Shown one piece after another: positions 1 through 8,911 of a stretch of DNA of 64,000 nucleotides. Source of the DNA: Rhodobacteraceae bacterium UBA6213 (lineage in GTDB: Bacteria; Pseudomonadota; Alphaproteobacteria; Rhodobacterales; Rhodobacteraceae); NCBI GenBank assembly GCA_002421605.1, contig DISJ01000008.1, forward strand, positions 156,506 to 220,505. Reading direction: 5' to 3'. A program made the translations under genes and the position numbers. The notes beneath the pieces were generated by a model. The model searched no databases and was not told the DNA's origin. It saw nothing but the letters and a program-made list of their open reading frames with translations. Position 1 is the stretch's first letter, and each line of letters starts with the position of its first letter.

Positions 1-519
1 GCGATCTGGCTTAGCGCCGATCTACTTAGCCCTTACGAATTCTGGCAGTTCTGGCGCAACACCACCGATGCCGATGTCGGGCGGTTCCTGAAGCTGTTCA
101 CCGAGCTTGAGGTGGCCGAATGTGACCGGCTTGGCGCGCTGGAAGGTGCGGACATCAACGCTGCCAAGATCATCCTTGCCAATGAGGTCACAGCACTACT
201 GCATGGGCGCGACGCCGCATTGGCCGCCGAGGCCACCGCGCGCGAGGTGTTCGAGCGCGGAGGTGTTGGCGACGATCTGCCGACACTGGCGCTAGCTGCC
301 GCCGAACTGGGCGGCGGGATCAGCCTTGCGCAACTGGTGGTGCGGGCGGGGCTTGCGAAATCGGGCAAGGACGCAAAGCGCCTGATCGCCGAGGGAGGGT
401 TGCGCGTGAATGACGAGGCCGCAGCCGATCCGGGGCGCATGTTGAGCACGGCCGATCTGGCCACGCCGCTAAAGCTGACCGCGGGGCGCAAGCGCCACGC
501 GCTGGTGACGCTCGGCTAG
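1..519 (+). CDS. tyrS: Tyrosyl-tRNA synthetase, C-terminal part (5' end outside window)
   Basis: Frame 1 is open from the first base and gives 172 residues up to the TAG at 517-519. The start (WLSADLLSPYEFWQFWRNT) matches the end of the class I catalytic domain of bacterial TyrRS, where a YxFWQFWRN-type segment precedes the anticodon-binding helices. The last 60 residues form an S4-like RNA-binding domain (LVVRAGLAKSGKDAKRLI, then GGLRVND). The enzyme charges tRNA-Tyr in the cytoplasm. The N-terminal HIGH-type motif and the KMSKS region lie upstream of the window. It converges on proB with a 48-bp gap. Confidence 0.93.
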   Translation, partial: AIWLSADLLSPYEFWQFWRNTTDADVGRFLKLFTELEVAECDRLGALEGADINAAKIILANEVTALLHGRDAALAAEATAREVFERGGVGDDLPTLALAAAELGGGISLAQLVVRAGLAKSGKDAKRLIAEGGLRVNDEAAADPGRMLSTADLATPLKLTAGRKRHALVTLG

Positions 520-567
520 TTTCTAAGGCGCCGCCAGAGCCCGGCACGGGGGTGGCGGTCGGGCCGC

Positions 568-1680
568 TCAGAGCACCATATCGTCGCGGTGCACCAATGC
601 GGCGCGACCGGGGTAGCCAAGAATCGCAGCAATCTCGCCCGATTTGTGGCCGCGAATGGCGCGTGCTTCGGCCGCGGTATACCGCGCCAGCCCCTTGCCG
701 AGTGCGGCCCCATCGGGGCCAAGCAGCGCCACCGGATCGCCGCGCCCAAAGCTGCCCGTGACCGCCACGACACCCGCGGGCAAGAGTGATTTGCCAAGCA
801 GCAATGCCGCTACCGCGCCCGCATCAAGGCGCAATTCGCCGCGCGGCTTCATCGCCGCGATCCAGCGTTTACGCGCGGCCTGTGGGTCGCCATCGGGCAG
901 GAACCAGGTGCATTTTGCCCCCGCCGCCAGCGCGGTAAGCGGGCGCGTTACCGACCCTTCCATGATCGCCATCGCGCAGCCCCCCGCCACAGCGGTTTTG
1001 GCCGCCATCAGCTTGGTTTTCATGCCACCCTTCGAGTTTCCGGAAATCGCGTCCCCTGCCATCGCCTCGATCTCGGGCGTGATGTGTTCGACCAGATCAA
1101 AGCGGCGGGCGGTCGGGTCTTGCTTGGGGTTTGCCGAATAGAACCCGTCCACATCGGACAAAAGCACCAGTTGATCGGCGCCGATTGTTATCGCGATTTG
1201 TGCGGCGAGCCGGTCATTGTCGCCAAAACGGATCTCATCAGTGGCGACTGTATCGTTTTCGTTAACAATCGGCACAACGCCAAGGCCCAACAGCGTTTCC
1301 ATTGTGGCGCGCGAGTTGAGGTAGCGGCGCCGATCTTCGGTGTCTTCCAACGTCACCAGAATCTGCGCGGTGGTTACCGCGTGCGGGGTCAGCACCTCTT
1401 CATAGGCGCGCGCCAGCCGGATTTGCCCAACAGCGGCCGCAGCCTGGCTTTGTTCCAGCGTCAGCGCGCCTGCCGGCAAGCCTAGCACCCGCCGCCCCAA
1501 CGCGATTGCGCCCGACGAGACAAGAATCACATCTGCCCCGCGCCCGCGCGCCAGCGACACATCATGTGCCAGCGCCGCCAACCACGCGGTCTTGAGCCCG
1601 GTGTTGCCCACTAAAAGCGCCGAGCCGATCTTTACAACCAGCCGCCGTGCGGCGGCAATATCGGGGGTCAGGGTCGCCAC
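568..1680 (-). CDS. proB: Glutamate 5-kinase
   Basis: Phosphorylates L-glutamate to glutamyl-5-phosphate, the first step of proline synthesis. The 370-residue protein has an amino-acid-kinase fold (VVKIGSALLV near the start, VSSGAIALG, VNENDTVATDEIRFGDNDRLAA, then GGMKTKLMAAK) followed by a C-terminal PUA domain (about residues 285-365). I chose the GTG at 1680 (V-ATLTPDIAAARRLVV) because it gives the family N-terminus and overlaps the end of obgE by 13 bp; a longer in-frame ATG at 1728 would add 16 residues inside obgE. It is the last gene of the rplU operon. proA, often next to proB, is not here: tyrS follows convergently. Confidence 0.93.
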   Translation of the reverse strand: MATLTPDIAAARRLVVKIGSALLVGNTGLKTAWLAALAHDVSLARGRGADVILVSSGAIALGRRVLGLPAGALTLEQSQAAAAVGQIRLARAYEEVLTPHAVTTAQILVTLEDTEDRRRYLNSRATMETLLGLGVVPIVNENDTVATDEIRFGDNDRLAAQIAITIGADQLVLLSDVDGFYSANPKQDPTARRFDLVEHITPEIEAMAGDAISGNSKGGMKTKLMAAKTAVAGGCAMAIMEGSVTRPLTALAAGAKCTWFLPDGDPQAARKRWIAAMKPRGELRLDAGAVAALLLGKSLLPAGVVAVTGSFGRGDPVALLGPDGAALGKGLARYTAAEARAIRGHKSGEIAAILGYPGRAALVHRDDMVL

Positions 1681-2693
1681 GGTGCATCCTCGGTGGCAAC
1701 TGTGCGCCCGGCCACGATCTGCGCCCAAAGCGCGCGCAGCACCTCTGTGACCCCGGCCTTCGAGACGCCGGACATCAGCAGCACCGGCCCGCCCACGGCC
1801 TTTTCCAGTGCCCGGCGACGGGTGCCAAGCGTCTTGGTGTCGAGCGCGTCGATCTTGTTCAGCGCGGTGATGCGCGGTTTGGCGGCAAGCGCGGGCGAAT
1901 AGGCTTCCAGTTCGCGCAGAATCGTGCGGTAATCCTTAGTTATGGTCGAAGAGGTGCCATCGACAAGGTGCAACAGCACCGTGCAACGTTCGACATGGCC
2001 AAGGAAAAGGTCACCAAGCCCACGCCCTTCCGATGCGCCCTCAATCAGCCCCGGAATGTCGGCCATCACGAATTCCTTGCCGTCGATGCCCACGACGCCA
2101 AGGTTGGGGTAAAGCGTGGTAAAGGGATAATCGGCAATTTTGGGCCGCGCGTTTGATACGGCGGCCAAAAAGGTCGATTTGCCCGCGTTGGGCAGGCCCA
2201 GCAGCCCCGCATCGGCGATCAGCTTCAGGCGTAGCCAAAGCACTCGCTCCACACCCTCTTGCCCGGGGTTGGCGCGCGCCGGGGCGCGGTTGGTCGAGCT
2301 TTTGAAATGCAGGTTGCCAAAGCCGCCGTTACCACCGCTGGCCAACAGGACGCGTTGGCCGGGGCGGGTCAGGTCTGCGATTACGGTTTCCTCATCCTCG
2401 TCGAGGATTTCAGTGCCCGCAGGCACCCGCAACACAATGTCATCGCCACTTGCACCGGTCATCTGCGCGCCCATCCCGGCGCGGCCGTTTTTGGCGAAGA
2501 AGTGCTGCTGATAGCGAAAGTCGATCAGCGTGTTCAGCCCTTCGACCGCCTCGGCCCAGACTGAGCCGCCATTTCCGCCATCGCCGCCATCCGGGCCGCC
2601 GAACTCGATGAACTTCTCACGTCGAAACGAGACGCAGCCCTTGCCGCCCGACCCTGAGCGGATATTCACTTTGGCAAAGTCGAGAAATTTCAT
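1668..2693 (-). CDS. obgE: Obg/CgtA GTPase
   Basis: Essential P-loop GTPase associated with the 50S subunit and involved in late ribosome assembly and growth control. The 341-residue protein starts with the glycine-rich Obg fold (KVNIRSGSGGKGCVSFRREK, then GGPDGGDGGNGG), followed by the G domain: G1 GLPNAGKSTF, the switch I TTLYPNLG segment, G3 DIPGLIEGASEGRGLG and G4 NKID. The short C-terminus has no long acidic tail. It lies 116 bp downstream of the GNAT gene and overlaps proB, in an order usual for Rhodobacterales. Confidence 0.97.
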   Translation of the reverse strand: MKFLDFAKVNIRSGSGGKGCVSFRREKFIEFGGPDGGDGGNGGSVWAEAVEGLNTLIDFRYQQHFFAKNGRAGMGAQMTGASGDDIVLRVPAGTEILDEDEETVIADLTRPGQRVLLASGGNGGFGNLHFKSSTNRAPARANPGQEGVERVLWLRLKLIADAGLLGLPNAGKSTFLAAVSNARPKIADYPFTTLYPNLGVVGIDGKEFVMADIPGLIEGASEGRGLGDLFLGHVERCTVLLHLVDGTSSTITKDYRTILRELEAYSPALAAKPRITALNKIDALDTKTLGTRRRALEKAVGGPVLLMSGVSKAGVTEVLRALWAQIVAGRTVATEDAPWRP

Positions 2694-2809
2694 CGGGCAA
2701 GCTTTCTTAGCGGGACAGCCGAGGCGATAGAGCGTGCAGGGTCATTGTTCAAGGGCAGAGCGCAGGGCGAGCCGCGCCGGGTGCCCCTCGGGGCCCTTTT
2801 AGCAGCGTA

Positions 2810-3811
2810 TCATGGGCGTTCGTAAAAAATCGCTGGGGTTGGGGCGGCGCGCGCCGGGCTTGCCTGCAACGCCGCCGCGCCGGGGCGAAAGCCCTGCGCC
2901 ACCAGCAACCGCGCCGAGGCAGAGTTATCGGCAAAGACCTTGGCGGTCAGGCGCACAAGCCCAAAGCGCGCGATGATCGCAGCGATGAACGCCGCCAGCG
3001 CCTCGCGCATCAGCCCCTGCCCGTGCCGCTCGGGCGCGAGGAAGTAATAGATTTCGGGATCGTCGAGCGACCGCAGCCCGATCGTGCCAATCAGCGCACC
3101 GCCCGCTGCATCGCGCATGGCAAGACGAAATGGCGGCGTACCCATCCAGCGCCACCCTTGCGCCAGATCGCGCGCGCCCTCCTCGGAAAGATCGGGCGGA
3201 AACACAAAGAGCATGCGCCCCACGCGCGGATCGGTCACGATGCGGCGGATAGCGGGGGCATCTGCTGCGCTCACCGGGTCTAGCAAAAGGTGCTGGGTGG
3301 TCAGGCGAAACGGGTTGGCGGCGGCGTACCCTTCGCGGTTCAGCGACATGCCGACATGGGGGCGTTTGCGGCCCAAAGGGCGGCAAAGCTCAAGCGTGCG
3401 AACCGTTTCGGTGAACCCGAGCCGGGTCAGCACCCGCGCCGAGGCGGTATTGCCCTCAAAATGGCCCGAGCGAACCTCGTTTGCCGCCGGATCGGCAAAG
3501 TGATCTGCAAGCACCGCCTGCGCCGCCTCGAGCATATAGCCCCGCCCCTGCACGCGCGGCGCCAGCCAGTAGCCAAGCGCCGGGTTCAGCGCGACCGAGC
3601 CGCAGGCACCGCTTTCATCTTCGATCACCCAAAGCGCGCGGGTCGATGCGGTTGCCAGAAACGCGGCAAAATCGGCATCGGTATAAGGAAACGGCGGCTG
3701 CGAAAGCCAATGCGCAACTTCGGGGCGGTTGAAAGTATAAAGCCAGATCGCCTCATCCGCTGCCGCTAAAGGCCGCAGCAGCAGGCGCGCAGTGGTCAGG
3801 TTTGCGCGCAT
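2810..3811 (-). CDS. Tandem two-domain GNAT N-acetyltransferase
   Basis: 333 residues made of two RimJ-type GNAT domains. The first (about 1-155) has the opening LTTARLLLRPL, an acetyl-CoA loop region near YWLAPRVQGRGYMLEAAQAVL, and the ending NTASARVLTRLGFTET. The second (about 165-325) repeats this as LTTQHLLLDPV, YFLAPERHGQGLMREALAAFI and NSASARLLVAQGFRPG. Each half carries its own Q/RxxGxG/A-type cofactor loop, so both may bind acetyl-CoA. Substrate unknown; ribosomal-protein or peptide N-termini are possible given the operon, but this is inference. Only 12 bp separate it from the next GNAT gene upstream. Confidence 0.9.
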   Translation of the reverse strand: MRANLTTARLLLRPLAAADEAIWLYTFNRPEVAHWLSQPPFPYTDADFAAFLATASTRALWVIEDESGACGSVALNPALGYWLAPRVQGRGYMLEAAQAVLADHFADPAANEVRSGHFEGNTASARVLTRLGFTETVRTLELCRPLGRKRPHVGMSLNREGYAAANPFRLTTQHLLLDPVSAADAPAIRRIVTDPRVGRMLFVFPPDLSEEGARDLAQGWRWMGTPPFRLAMRDAAGGALIGTIGLRSLDDPEIYYFLAPERHGQGLMREALAAFIAAIIARFGLVRLTAKVFADNSASARLLVAQGFRPGAAALQASPARAAPTPAIFYERP

Positions 3812-3823
3812 GTTCTGCCCTGT

Positions 3824-4363
3824 TCAGCCAAGCTTGCAGACATAGGTCCAGGTCGGCACCCGCGCACCGCGCGCCACCGACCACGCCTCGGCGTCGCCCA
3901 GATACTCAAACCCGCAATGGCTCAGCACCCGCGCCGAACCCGGATTATCCTGAAACACCTCTGCCAAAAGCGCGCGCGAGCGGTGCGGGTTGGCGGCCAG
4001 CAGTGCGGCCAGCGCCTCAGAGGCGAAGCCCGCATTCCAAAGGCCCGGCGCCACCCAGAAGCTCACTTCAGATTGGCCTTCTTCGACCCGGGTCAGCGCG
4101 ATCAGGCCCAACACCTCATCAAGCCCTTGGTCGGTGCCGTCCATCGCCCAGACATCCTGCGAGCGCCCGTCGGCCAAGGCGCGTTCAATGAACGCCTCGG
4201 TCGCACCCGGCGGCAAGGGATGGGGAATCGTGCGCGTGCCGAGCGCCAGCCGCTTGTCGGCGGTATAAAGCGCAATAAGCCCTGCATCCGAGCGGCGCAG
4301 CGGGCGCAAAGTGAATCGCTCGGCGGCTATGATCGGCTGGGTCTCGATGGACTCTTGCAGCAT
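3824..4363 (-). CDS. GNAT family N-acetyltransferase (RimJ/RimL-like)
   Basis: 179 residues, a single GNAT domain: ERFTLRPLRRSDAGLIALYTA at the start, VSFWVAPGLWNAGFASEALAALL over the cofactor loop, and NPGSARVLSHCGFEYLG near the end, the usual RimJ-type signature. It probably acetylates an amino group of a protein or small molecule; the substrate cannot be read from sequence. It lies between rpmA and the tandem GNAT gene, so this operon contains three GNAT domains in a row. Confidence 0.9.
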   Translation of the reverse strand: MLQESIETQPIIAAERFTLRPLRRSDAGLIALYTADKRLALGTRTIPHPLPPGATEAFIERALADGRSQDVWAMDGTDQGLDEVLGLIALTRVEEGQSEVSFWVAPGLWNAGFASEALAALLAANPHRSRALLAEVFQDNPGSARVLSHCGFEYLGDAEAWSVARGARVPTWTYVCKLG

Positions 4364-4479
4364 GCTATCCCTCCTCAGAGCGCACGGCGGGCGGTACTTG
4401 CCCTACAGATAAGACGTGGGGCGTGGCCGTTACAGCCTTTAGCCCGCAATTGTAAAATTCGTGTTCCCGAAATGCCCAA

Positions 4480-4505
4480 GGGGACCGGCCTTTCAGCCGA
4501 TCCCC
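4480..4505 (-). terminator. Hairpin after rpmA, probable attenuator/terminator
   Basis: Inverted repeat: arms at 4480-4489 and 4496-4505 (GGGGAUCGGC/GCCGGUCCCC on the transcript, 10 pairs with one G-U) and a 6-nt loop, starting 26 bp after the rpmA stop. No U-run follows, so it may be a partial terminator or an RNA-stabilising hairpin that lets ribosomal genes be expressed above the downstream GNAT/obgE genes. Confidence 0.5.
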
Positions 4506-4530
4506 CCAGAATTTTCGGGTTTGTTTCGGC

Positions 4531-4800
4531 TTACTCGGCGGCCGCTGCCGCGGCGATAACCGAAATATAAGTGCGGCCCTTGAGGCCTTTCTTGAACTGG
4601 ACGAGACCGGGGTTCAACGCGAACAGGGTGTGATCGCGGCCCATGCCGACGCCCGCGCCCGGCCACCAGGTGGTGCCGCGCTGACGCACGATGATGTTGC
4701 CGGGAACGACCACTTGGCCGCCGTAAAGTTTGACGCCAAGGCGACGGCCGGCCGAATCACGACCGTTGCGCGAAGAACCGCCTGCTTTCTTGTGTGCCAT
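4531..4800 (-). CDS. rpmA: 50S ribosomal protein L27
   Basis: 89 residues, the usual length. N-terminus MAHKKAGGSSRNGRDSAGRR and the RQRGTTWWPG segment are family signatures. The flexible N-terminus reaches toward the peptidyl-transferase centre. No N-terminal processing extension (as in Firmicutes) is present. It lies 6 bp downstream of rplU in the same operon. Confidence 0.98.
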   Translation of the reverse strand: MAHKKAGGSSRNGRDSAGRRLGVKLYGGQVVVPGNIIVRQRGTTWWPGAGVGMGRDHTLFALNPGLVQFKKGLKGRTYISVIAAAAAAE

Positions 4801-4806
4801 GGGGAA

Positions 4807-5319
4807 TTACTCCTGAGCTTCAGCGGCTTTTTTAGCAGCGCGCTTCGGTTTGGCGGGGGCATCGGCAACTGCGGCCGGGGCGGCTTTGGCGGCGCGCTTT
4901 GGCTTTGCGGCGGCCTCGGCAACGGCCGGGGCAGCTTCGCTACCATGCGCGGCGCGGCGCGCGATAGCGGTGCCGATGGCTTCCTTGACGCCCGATTTCT
5001 CGGCGCCCGAGGCAAGCACGTCGGTGATCCGCAGCAGCGTCAGTTGCTGGCGGTGGCCACGGGTGCGCTGCGAGCTGTGCTTGCGGCGACGCTTGTGGAA
5101 GGTGATGACCTTGTCGGCCTTGATCGTGTCGATCACGTCTGCCTGCACGGCAGCACCGGCTACCAGCGGCGCGCCGATCACCAGCGCATCGCCACCGAGC
5201 ATCAGAATTTCATTGAACTGGACTTTTTCACCAGCCGAGGCATTCAGCAATTCCACGCGCAGCACGTCACCCGCCTGCACCTTGTATTGCTTGCCGCCCG
5301 TCTTGAGGACCGCGAACAT
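4807..5319 (-). CDS. rplU: 50S ribosomal protein L21 with Ala/Lys-rich C-terminal extension
   Basis: The first ~103 residues are a standard L21 (MFAVLKTGGKQYKVQAGD ... KRRRKHSSQRTRGHRQQLT). The remaining ~65 are a low-complexity tail with repeated AKPKRAAK units, so the protein is 170 residues against about 103 in E. coli; such tails are common in alphaproteobacterial L21. The ATG at 5319 was chosen because AAAAAGGA sits 6 nt upstream; an ATG two codons earlier would place that SD against the start. Confidence 0.96.
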   Translation of the reverse strand: MFAVLKTGGKQYKVQAGDVLRVELLNASAGEKVQFNEILMLGGDALVIGAPLVAGAAVQADVIDTIKADKVITFHKRRRKHSSQRTRGHRQQLTLLRITDVLASGAEKSGVKEAIGTAIARRAAHGSEAAPAVAEAAAKPKRAAKAAPAAVADAPAKPKRAAKKAAEAQE

Positions 5320-5462
5320 GGTCATTCCTTTTTCATACTCGCGTCGTGTGGCCCCGTTTCCGGTGTTTTGGGGTTCCCCCCGCCTCGGACAGCGCGCCCC
5401 GCAAAGGGCGTTATTGCAATTAAGAGCCGGCGGAAAGCAGGATGCCTCCACCGAACCGGGCG

Positions 5463-5491
5463 CTTATCGGAGATGGGGGGCGCGCTGTCAA
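5463..5491 (-). promoter_or_regulatory. Sigma70-type promoter of the rplU operon
   Basis: On the minus strand TTGACA (5486-5491), a 17-nt spacer and GATAAG (5463-5468), about 145 bp upstream of the rplU start. The perfect -35 and ideal spacing make it the best promoter in the window. It lies in the 312-bp gap 5320-5631, which also holds the ~135-nt rplU leader and the 3' flank of the CaiB-type gene. I see no gene or clear riboswitch in this gap. Confidence 0.75.
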
Positions 5492-5631
5492 GCAGGATTG
5501 CTTGGCTTTGACGGGCACAAACCACGACGCTGCGCGCCTATGCCAACCACTCAAAAGCGCCAGAACGCTTGCCAATCCGGCGCGCGCAAACTGCGCAAGG
5601 CTTATGCAATAGGCAATCCGCACCCCTCACC

Positions 5632-6726
5632 TTACTTCCACCGCGCCAGCACCTCGGCAACCTCGACCCGCCGCGCAGGCGAGCCTTGCCCAATCGCACC
5701 GGGGGTCAGCGACAGGCGCGGTGCGGGGCTTGGTTGCATCAGCCCGTCGTGCAATTGATAGGTCGCGCGGGCGGCGTTATGTGGGTGGGTGGGTGCTTCG
5801 GCGATGCGCAGCACCGGAGCGGCGCAGGCGTCGGTACCTTCAAGCTCGCGCGCCCAGTCGTCGCGGGTTTTCGTGGCAAATACCGCGGCAAGCTGCGCGC
5901 GGGTTTCCGGCCAACGGGCGCGCTCCATCTGCGGGCCAAGGGTTGGCACGTCGATGCCCAGCCGGGCCAGCAACTCTGCCCAGAACTTCGGTTCGATCGC
6001 GCCCACCGCGATATGGCCACCACAGGCGCAGGCATAGGTGGTATAAAACGGTGCCGCGCCATCCAGCAGGTTTGCCGCACGGGTGTCGGCCCACGCTCCC
6101 TGCCCCGCCATGCCCGATATCATCGCCATCAGATGCGCGACCCCGTCCGAGATCGCCGCATCGACCACCTGCCCCTGCCCGCTGGCGCGCGCGTGCAGCA
6201 GCGCCGCAAGCATCCCAAACGCAAGGTAGAGCGCTCCGCCACAAAAATCACCCAACAGATTCAATGGCGGCACCGGTGCGTCGGCCCCGCCGATTGCATG
6301 CAACGCCCCCGAAAGCGCGATATAGGTGATGTCATGCCCGGCGGCCTCTGCAAGCGGCCCACTTTGCCCCCAGCCAGTCATGCGGCCATAGACCAGCGCC
6401 GGGTTCTGGGGAAAATCGGCGGGGCCAAGCCCCAACCGCTCCATCACCCCCGGCCGCATCCCCTCGATCAGCGCATCGGCGCGGGTAATCAGCGCGCGAG
6501 CAGCGGCGGCCCCGTCGGGCGTCTTCAGATCAAGCTCAAGCACATCGCGGCCCCGATCAAGCACGTCATAGGCAAGGCCAAGAACATGCGGCGCGCCATT
6601 GGGGCGCGTGATGCGGATCACATCGGCCCCCATATCGGCCATCAGCATCGCAGTAAAAGGCGTGGGACCAAGCCCTGCAATCTCGACAATGCGGACCCCG
6701 GCAAGCGGGCCTTGGGCAGCAGGCAT
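5632..6726 (-). CDS. CaiB/BaiF family CoA enzyme, alpha-methylacyl-CoA racemase type
   Basis: 364 residues of the class III CoA-transferase/racemase family. N-terminus GPLAGVRIVEIAGLGPTPFTAMLMADMGADVIRI is characteristic, followed by GRMTGWGQSGPLAEAAGHDITYIALSGAL and NLLGDFCGGALYLAFGML. The GHDITY and GDFCGG segments correspond to the His and Asp region used for alpha-proton abstraction in racemases, favouring 2-methylacyl-CoA epimerisation over CoA transfer. Likely role: branched-chain acyl-CoA catabolism in the cytoplasm. It stands alone, upstream of the rplU promoter and on the same strand. Confidence 0.85.
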   Translation of the reverse strand: MPAAQGPLAGVRIVEIAGLGPTPFTAMLMADMGADVIRITRPNGAPHVLGLAYDVLDRGRDVLELDLKTPDGAAAARALITRADALIEGMRPGVMERLGLGPADFPQNPALVYGRMTGWGQSGPLAEAAGHDITYIALSGALHAIGGADAPVPPLNLLGDFCGGALYLAFGMLAALLHARASGQGQVVDAAISDGVAHLMAMISGMAGQGAWADTRAANLLDGAAPFYTTYACACGGHIAVGAIEPKFWAELLARLGIDVPTLGPQMERARWPETRAQLAAVFATKTRDDWARELEGTDACAAPVLRIAEAPTHPHNAARATYQLHDGLMQPSPAPRLSLTPGAIGQGSPARRVEVAEVLARWK

Positions 6727-6988
6727 GGCGGTTCCTTTCGTTCGGCGCGCGGGTACGGTGCGGGCAGATTATGGGTGCGAACCGGCTGCGCAAAGCGAGA
6801 AACGGCAGTGCGCGCAGAAAGGGTGCCGCGCGGGCGGGCTAGCGGCAAAGGCGGCCTGCGCGAAAGGTGGCAATGCGCTAGCGTGGGCTTTCAATTCGCA
6901 AGATGGCCCTGGTCTGCGCCACGCCGCCGATTTGCCCGGTTGGGGGTGGCGACCTGAACTTGGGGCGTCGCGCGCTTAGCGCCACGCG

Positions 6989-8839
6989 TCAGCTGCCTGC
7001 GCGCTCTTCCAACGCCAGCCATTCTTCCTCGGCAGCACGCAGCGCCGCTTGCCGCTCAGCAAGCGCCTCTGATGCCTTGCGGAACTTTTCTGGTGCGCTG
7101 CTGAACAGCGCGGGGTCTGAAAGCAGGCCCGTCAGCTTGCCAATTTCGCCCTCAAGCCGGGCGATCAGCGCAGGCAGTGCCTCCAGCCGGTGGCGCTCGG
7201 TAAAACTGAGGCCCGGTGGCGGCTTGCGCGACGCAGGCTTGGATTGCGCCGCTTGCCCCCCGACACGCGCCGCCCTGCCCGCCGCTGCGGTGCGACCCGC
7301 CGCAGGTGCGCCCTCGACCGCGGCCAGTGCCTCGGCCTTTTGCGCCTGATAATCCGACCAGCCACCGGCATAAACGGTTGCGCGCCCGTCGCCCTCCATC
7401 GCCACCGTTGTCGTCGCCACCCGGTCGATGAAATCGCGGTCGTGCGAAACCAGAAGCACGGTGCCGTCATAATCGTTCAGCACGTCTTGCAGCAGGTCGA
7501 GCGTTTCCACGTCCAGATCGTTGGTCGGCTCGTCGAGCACCAAAAGGTTCGACTGCCGCGCCATGATTCGCGCCAAGAGCAGCCGCGCCCGCTCGCCCCC
7601 CGAAAGCGAGCCGATCGGGGCGCGGGCCTGCGACTCGTCGAACAGAAAATCTTTCAGATAGGCCACCACATGGCGCGGTGCGCCGCGCACCATTACCTGA
7701 TCCGAGCGGCCTGACACGCTCATCTCGGGATCGTTCACCATCCCATCCCAGAGCGACATCGAAAAATCGAGCGTGGCGCGGGCCTGATCGAACACCGCAA
7801 CTTCAAGCCGGGTGCCCAGTGTAACGGTGCCGGAATCGGGCGTCTCTTCGCCAGTCAACAGCTTCAAAAGCGTGGTCTTGCCAACGCCGTTGGGGCCGAC
7901 AAAGGCAATCCGGTCGCCCTTGAGCACGCGCAGATCAAAGTCCTTGACGATCTGACGATCACCGAAGGCTTTGCTCAGCCCGCGCGCCTCGATCACCCGC
8001 TTGCCAGACGAGCTGCCCGCATCAAGCGCCATATCGGCTGTGCCCTGCCTGCGAATCATAGCCGCACGTTCAGCGCGCAGGTCTGCAAGCGCGCGCACCC
8101 GACCCTGATTACGCTTGCGCCGCGCCGAAATACCTTCGACCGCCCAGCGCGCCTCGGCCTTGATCTTGCGCTCAAGCTTGTGGCGCGCCTCGTCTTCTTC
8201 GGCCCAGAAAGTGTCGCGCCAGTCTTCGAACCCGTCAAAGCCGCGCTCAAGGCGGCGCAACTGACCGCGGTCGATCCAAAGCGTGCCGCGCGTGAGGTCG
8301 CGCAAAAAGGTGCGGTCGTGTGAAATCAGCACAAATGCCGTGCGCGTCGCTGCCAGTTCCGCCTCAAGCCAGCCGATCGCGGCGATGTCGAGGTGGTTGG
8401 TCGGCTCATCAAGCAGCAAAAGCTCGGGCGCCTCGGCCAGCAGTTTGGCCAGCGCCGCTCGCCGCCGCTCGCCCCCCGAGGCGGTGGCAACCGGCATGTC
8501 GGGGTCAAAATGCAGCCCCTCGGCCACCATCGCCACGCGGTAGCCCAGATCATCGTCCAGTGCCGAGGCGGCAAATTCGCCCAGCGTAGCAAAGGCGGAA
8601 AGGTCAGGATCTTGCTCCATATAGCCCACTGCAACGCCCGGCGGCACTACGCGGCTGCCGGCGTCAGGCTCTACCAGCCCGGCCATCACTTTCATCAGCG
8701 TCGATTTGCCAGAACCGTTGCGCCCCACCAATGCCAGCCGGTCGCCCGGTTGCACCACAAGGTCAAGCCCGGCGAACAGCGGATTGCCGCCATAGCCGAG
8801 GGTAATACCGGAAAGTTGCAGAAGGGGTGCGCGTGCCAT
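6989..8839 (-). CDS. uup: ABC-F ATPase, Uup-like
   Basis: 616 residues with two ABC ATPase domains and no membrane segment. Domain 1: Walker A GRNGSGKST, signature SGGERRRAALA, Walker B LLLLDEPTNHLD. Linker with the charged segment ARRKRNQGRVRAL. Domain 2: Walker A GPNGVGKTT, signature LSGGERARLLLA, Walker B LLVLDEPTNDLD. The C-terminus ends in a charged coiled-coil-like helix (LEALPALIARLEGEIGKL onward), as in Uup. ABC-F proteins act on ribosomes, and Uup also affects transposon excision and DNA structure in E. coli. The exact subfamily assignment is by similarity of layout. Confidence 0.9.
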   Translation of the reverse strand: MARAPLLQLSGITLGYGGNPLFAGLDLVVQPGDRLALVGRNGSGKSTLMKVMAGLVEPDAGSRVVPPGVAVGYMEQDPDLSAFATLGEFAASALDDDLGYRVAMVAEGLHFDPDMPVATASGGERRRAALAKLLAEAPELLLLDEPTNHLDIAAIGWLEAELAATRTAFVLISHDRTFLRDLTRGTLWIDRGQLRRLERGFDGFEDWRDTFWAEEDEARHKLERKIKAEARWAVEGISARRKRNQGRVRALADLRAERAAMIRRQGTADMALDAGSSSGKRVIEARGLSKAFGDRQIVKDFDLRVLKGDRIAFVGPNGVGKTTLLKLLTGEETPDSGTVTLGTRLEVAVFDQARATLDFSMSLWDGMVNDPEMSVSGRSDQVMVRGAPRHVVAYLKDFLFDESQARAPIGSLSGGERARLLLARIMARQSNLLVLDEPTNDLDVETLDLLQDVLNDYDGTVLLVSHDRDFIDRVATTTVAMEGDGRATVYAGGWSDYQAQKAEALAAVEGAPAAGRTAAAGRAARVGGQAAQSKPASRKPPPGLSFTERHRLEALPALIARLEGEIGKLTGLLSDPALFSSAPEKFRKASEALAERQAALRAAEEEWLALEERAGS

Positions 8840-8911
8840 GGCTGCGGGCTAGCGGGCGGCGCGCAAAAGGTCAACGGGTGCTGCACAGCCCTGATGCCGC
8901 CTCTGGCACGA

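Noticed and set aside
5569..6957. A 462-codon open frame on the plus strand antisense to the CaiB-type gene.
   Set aside because: Codon-bias shadow with no family-like sequence.
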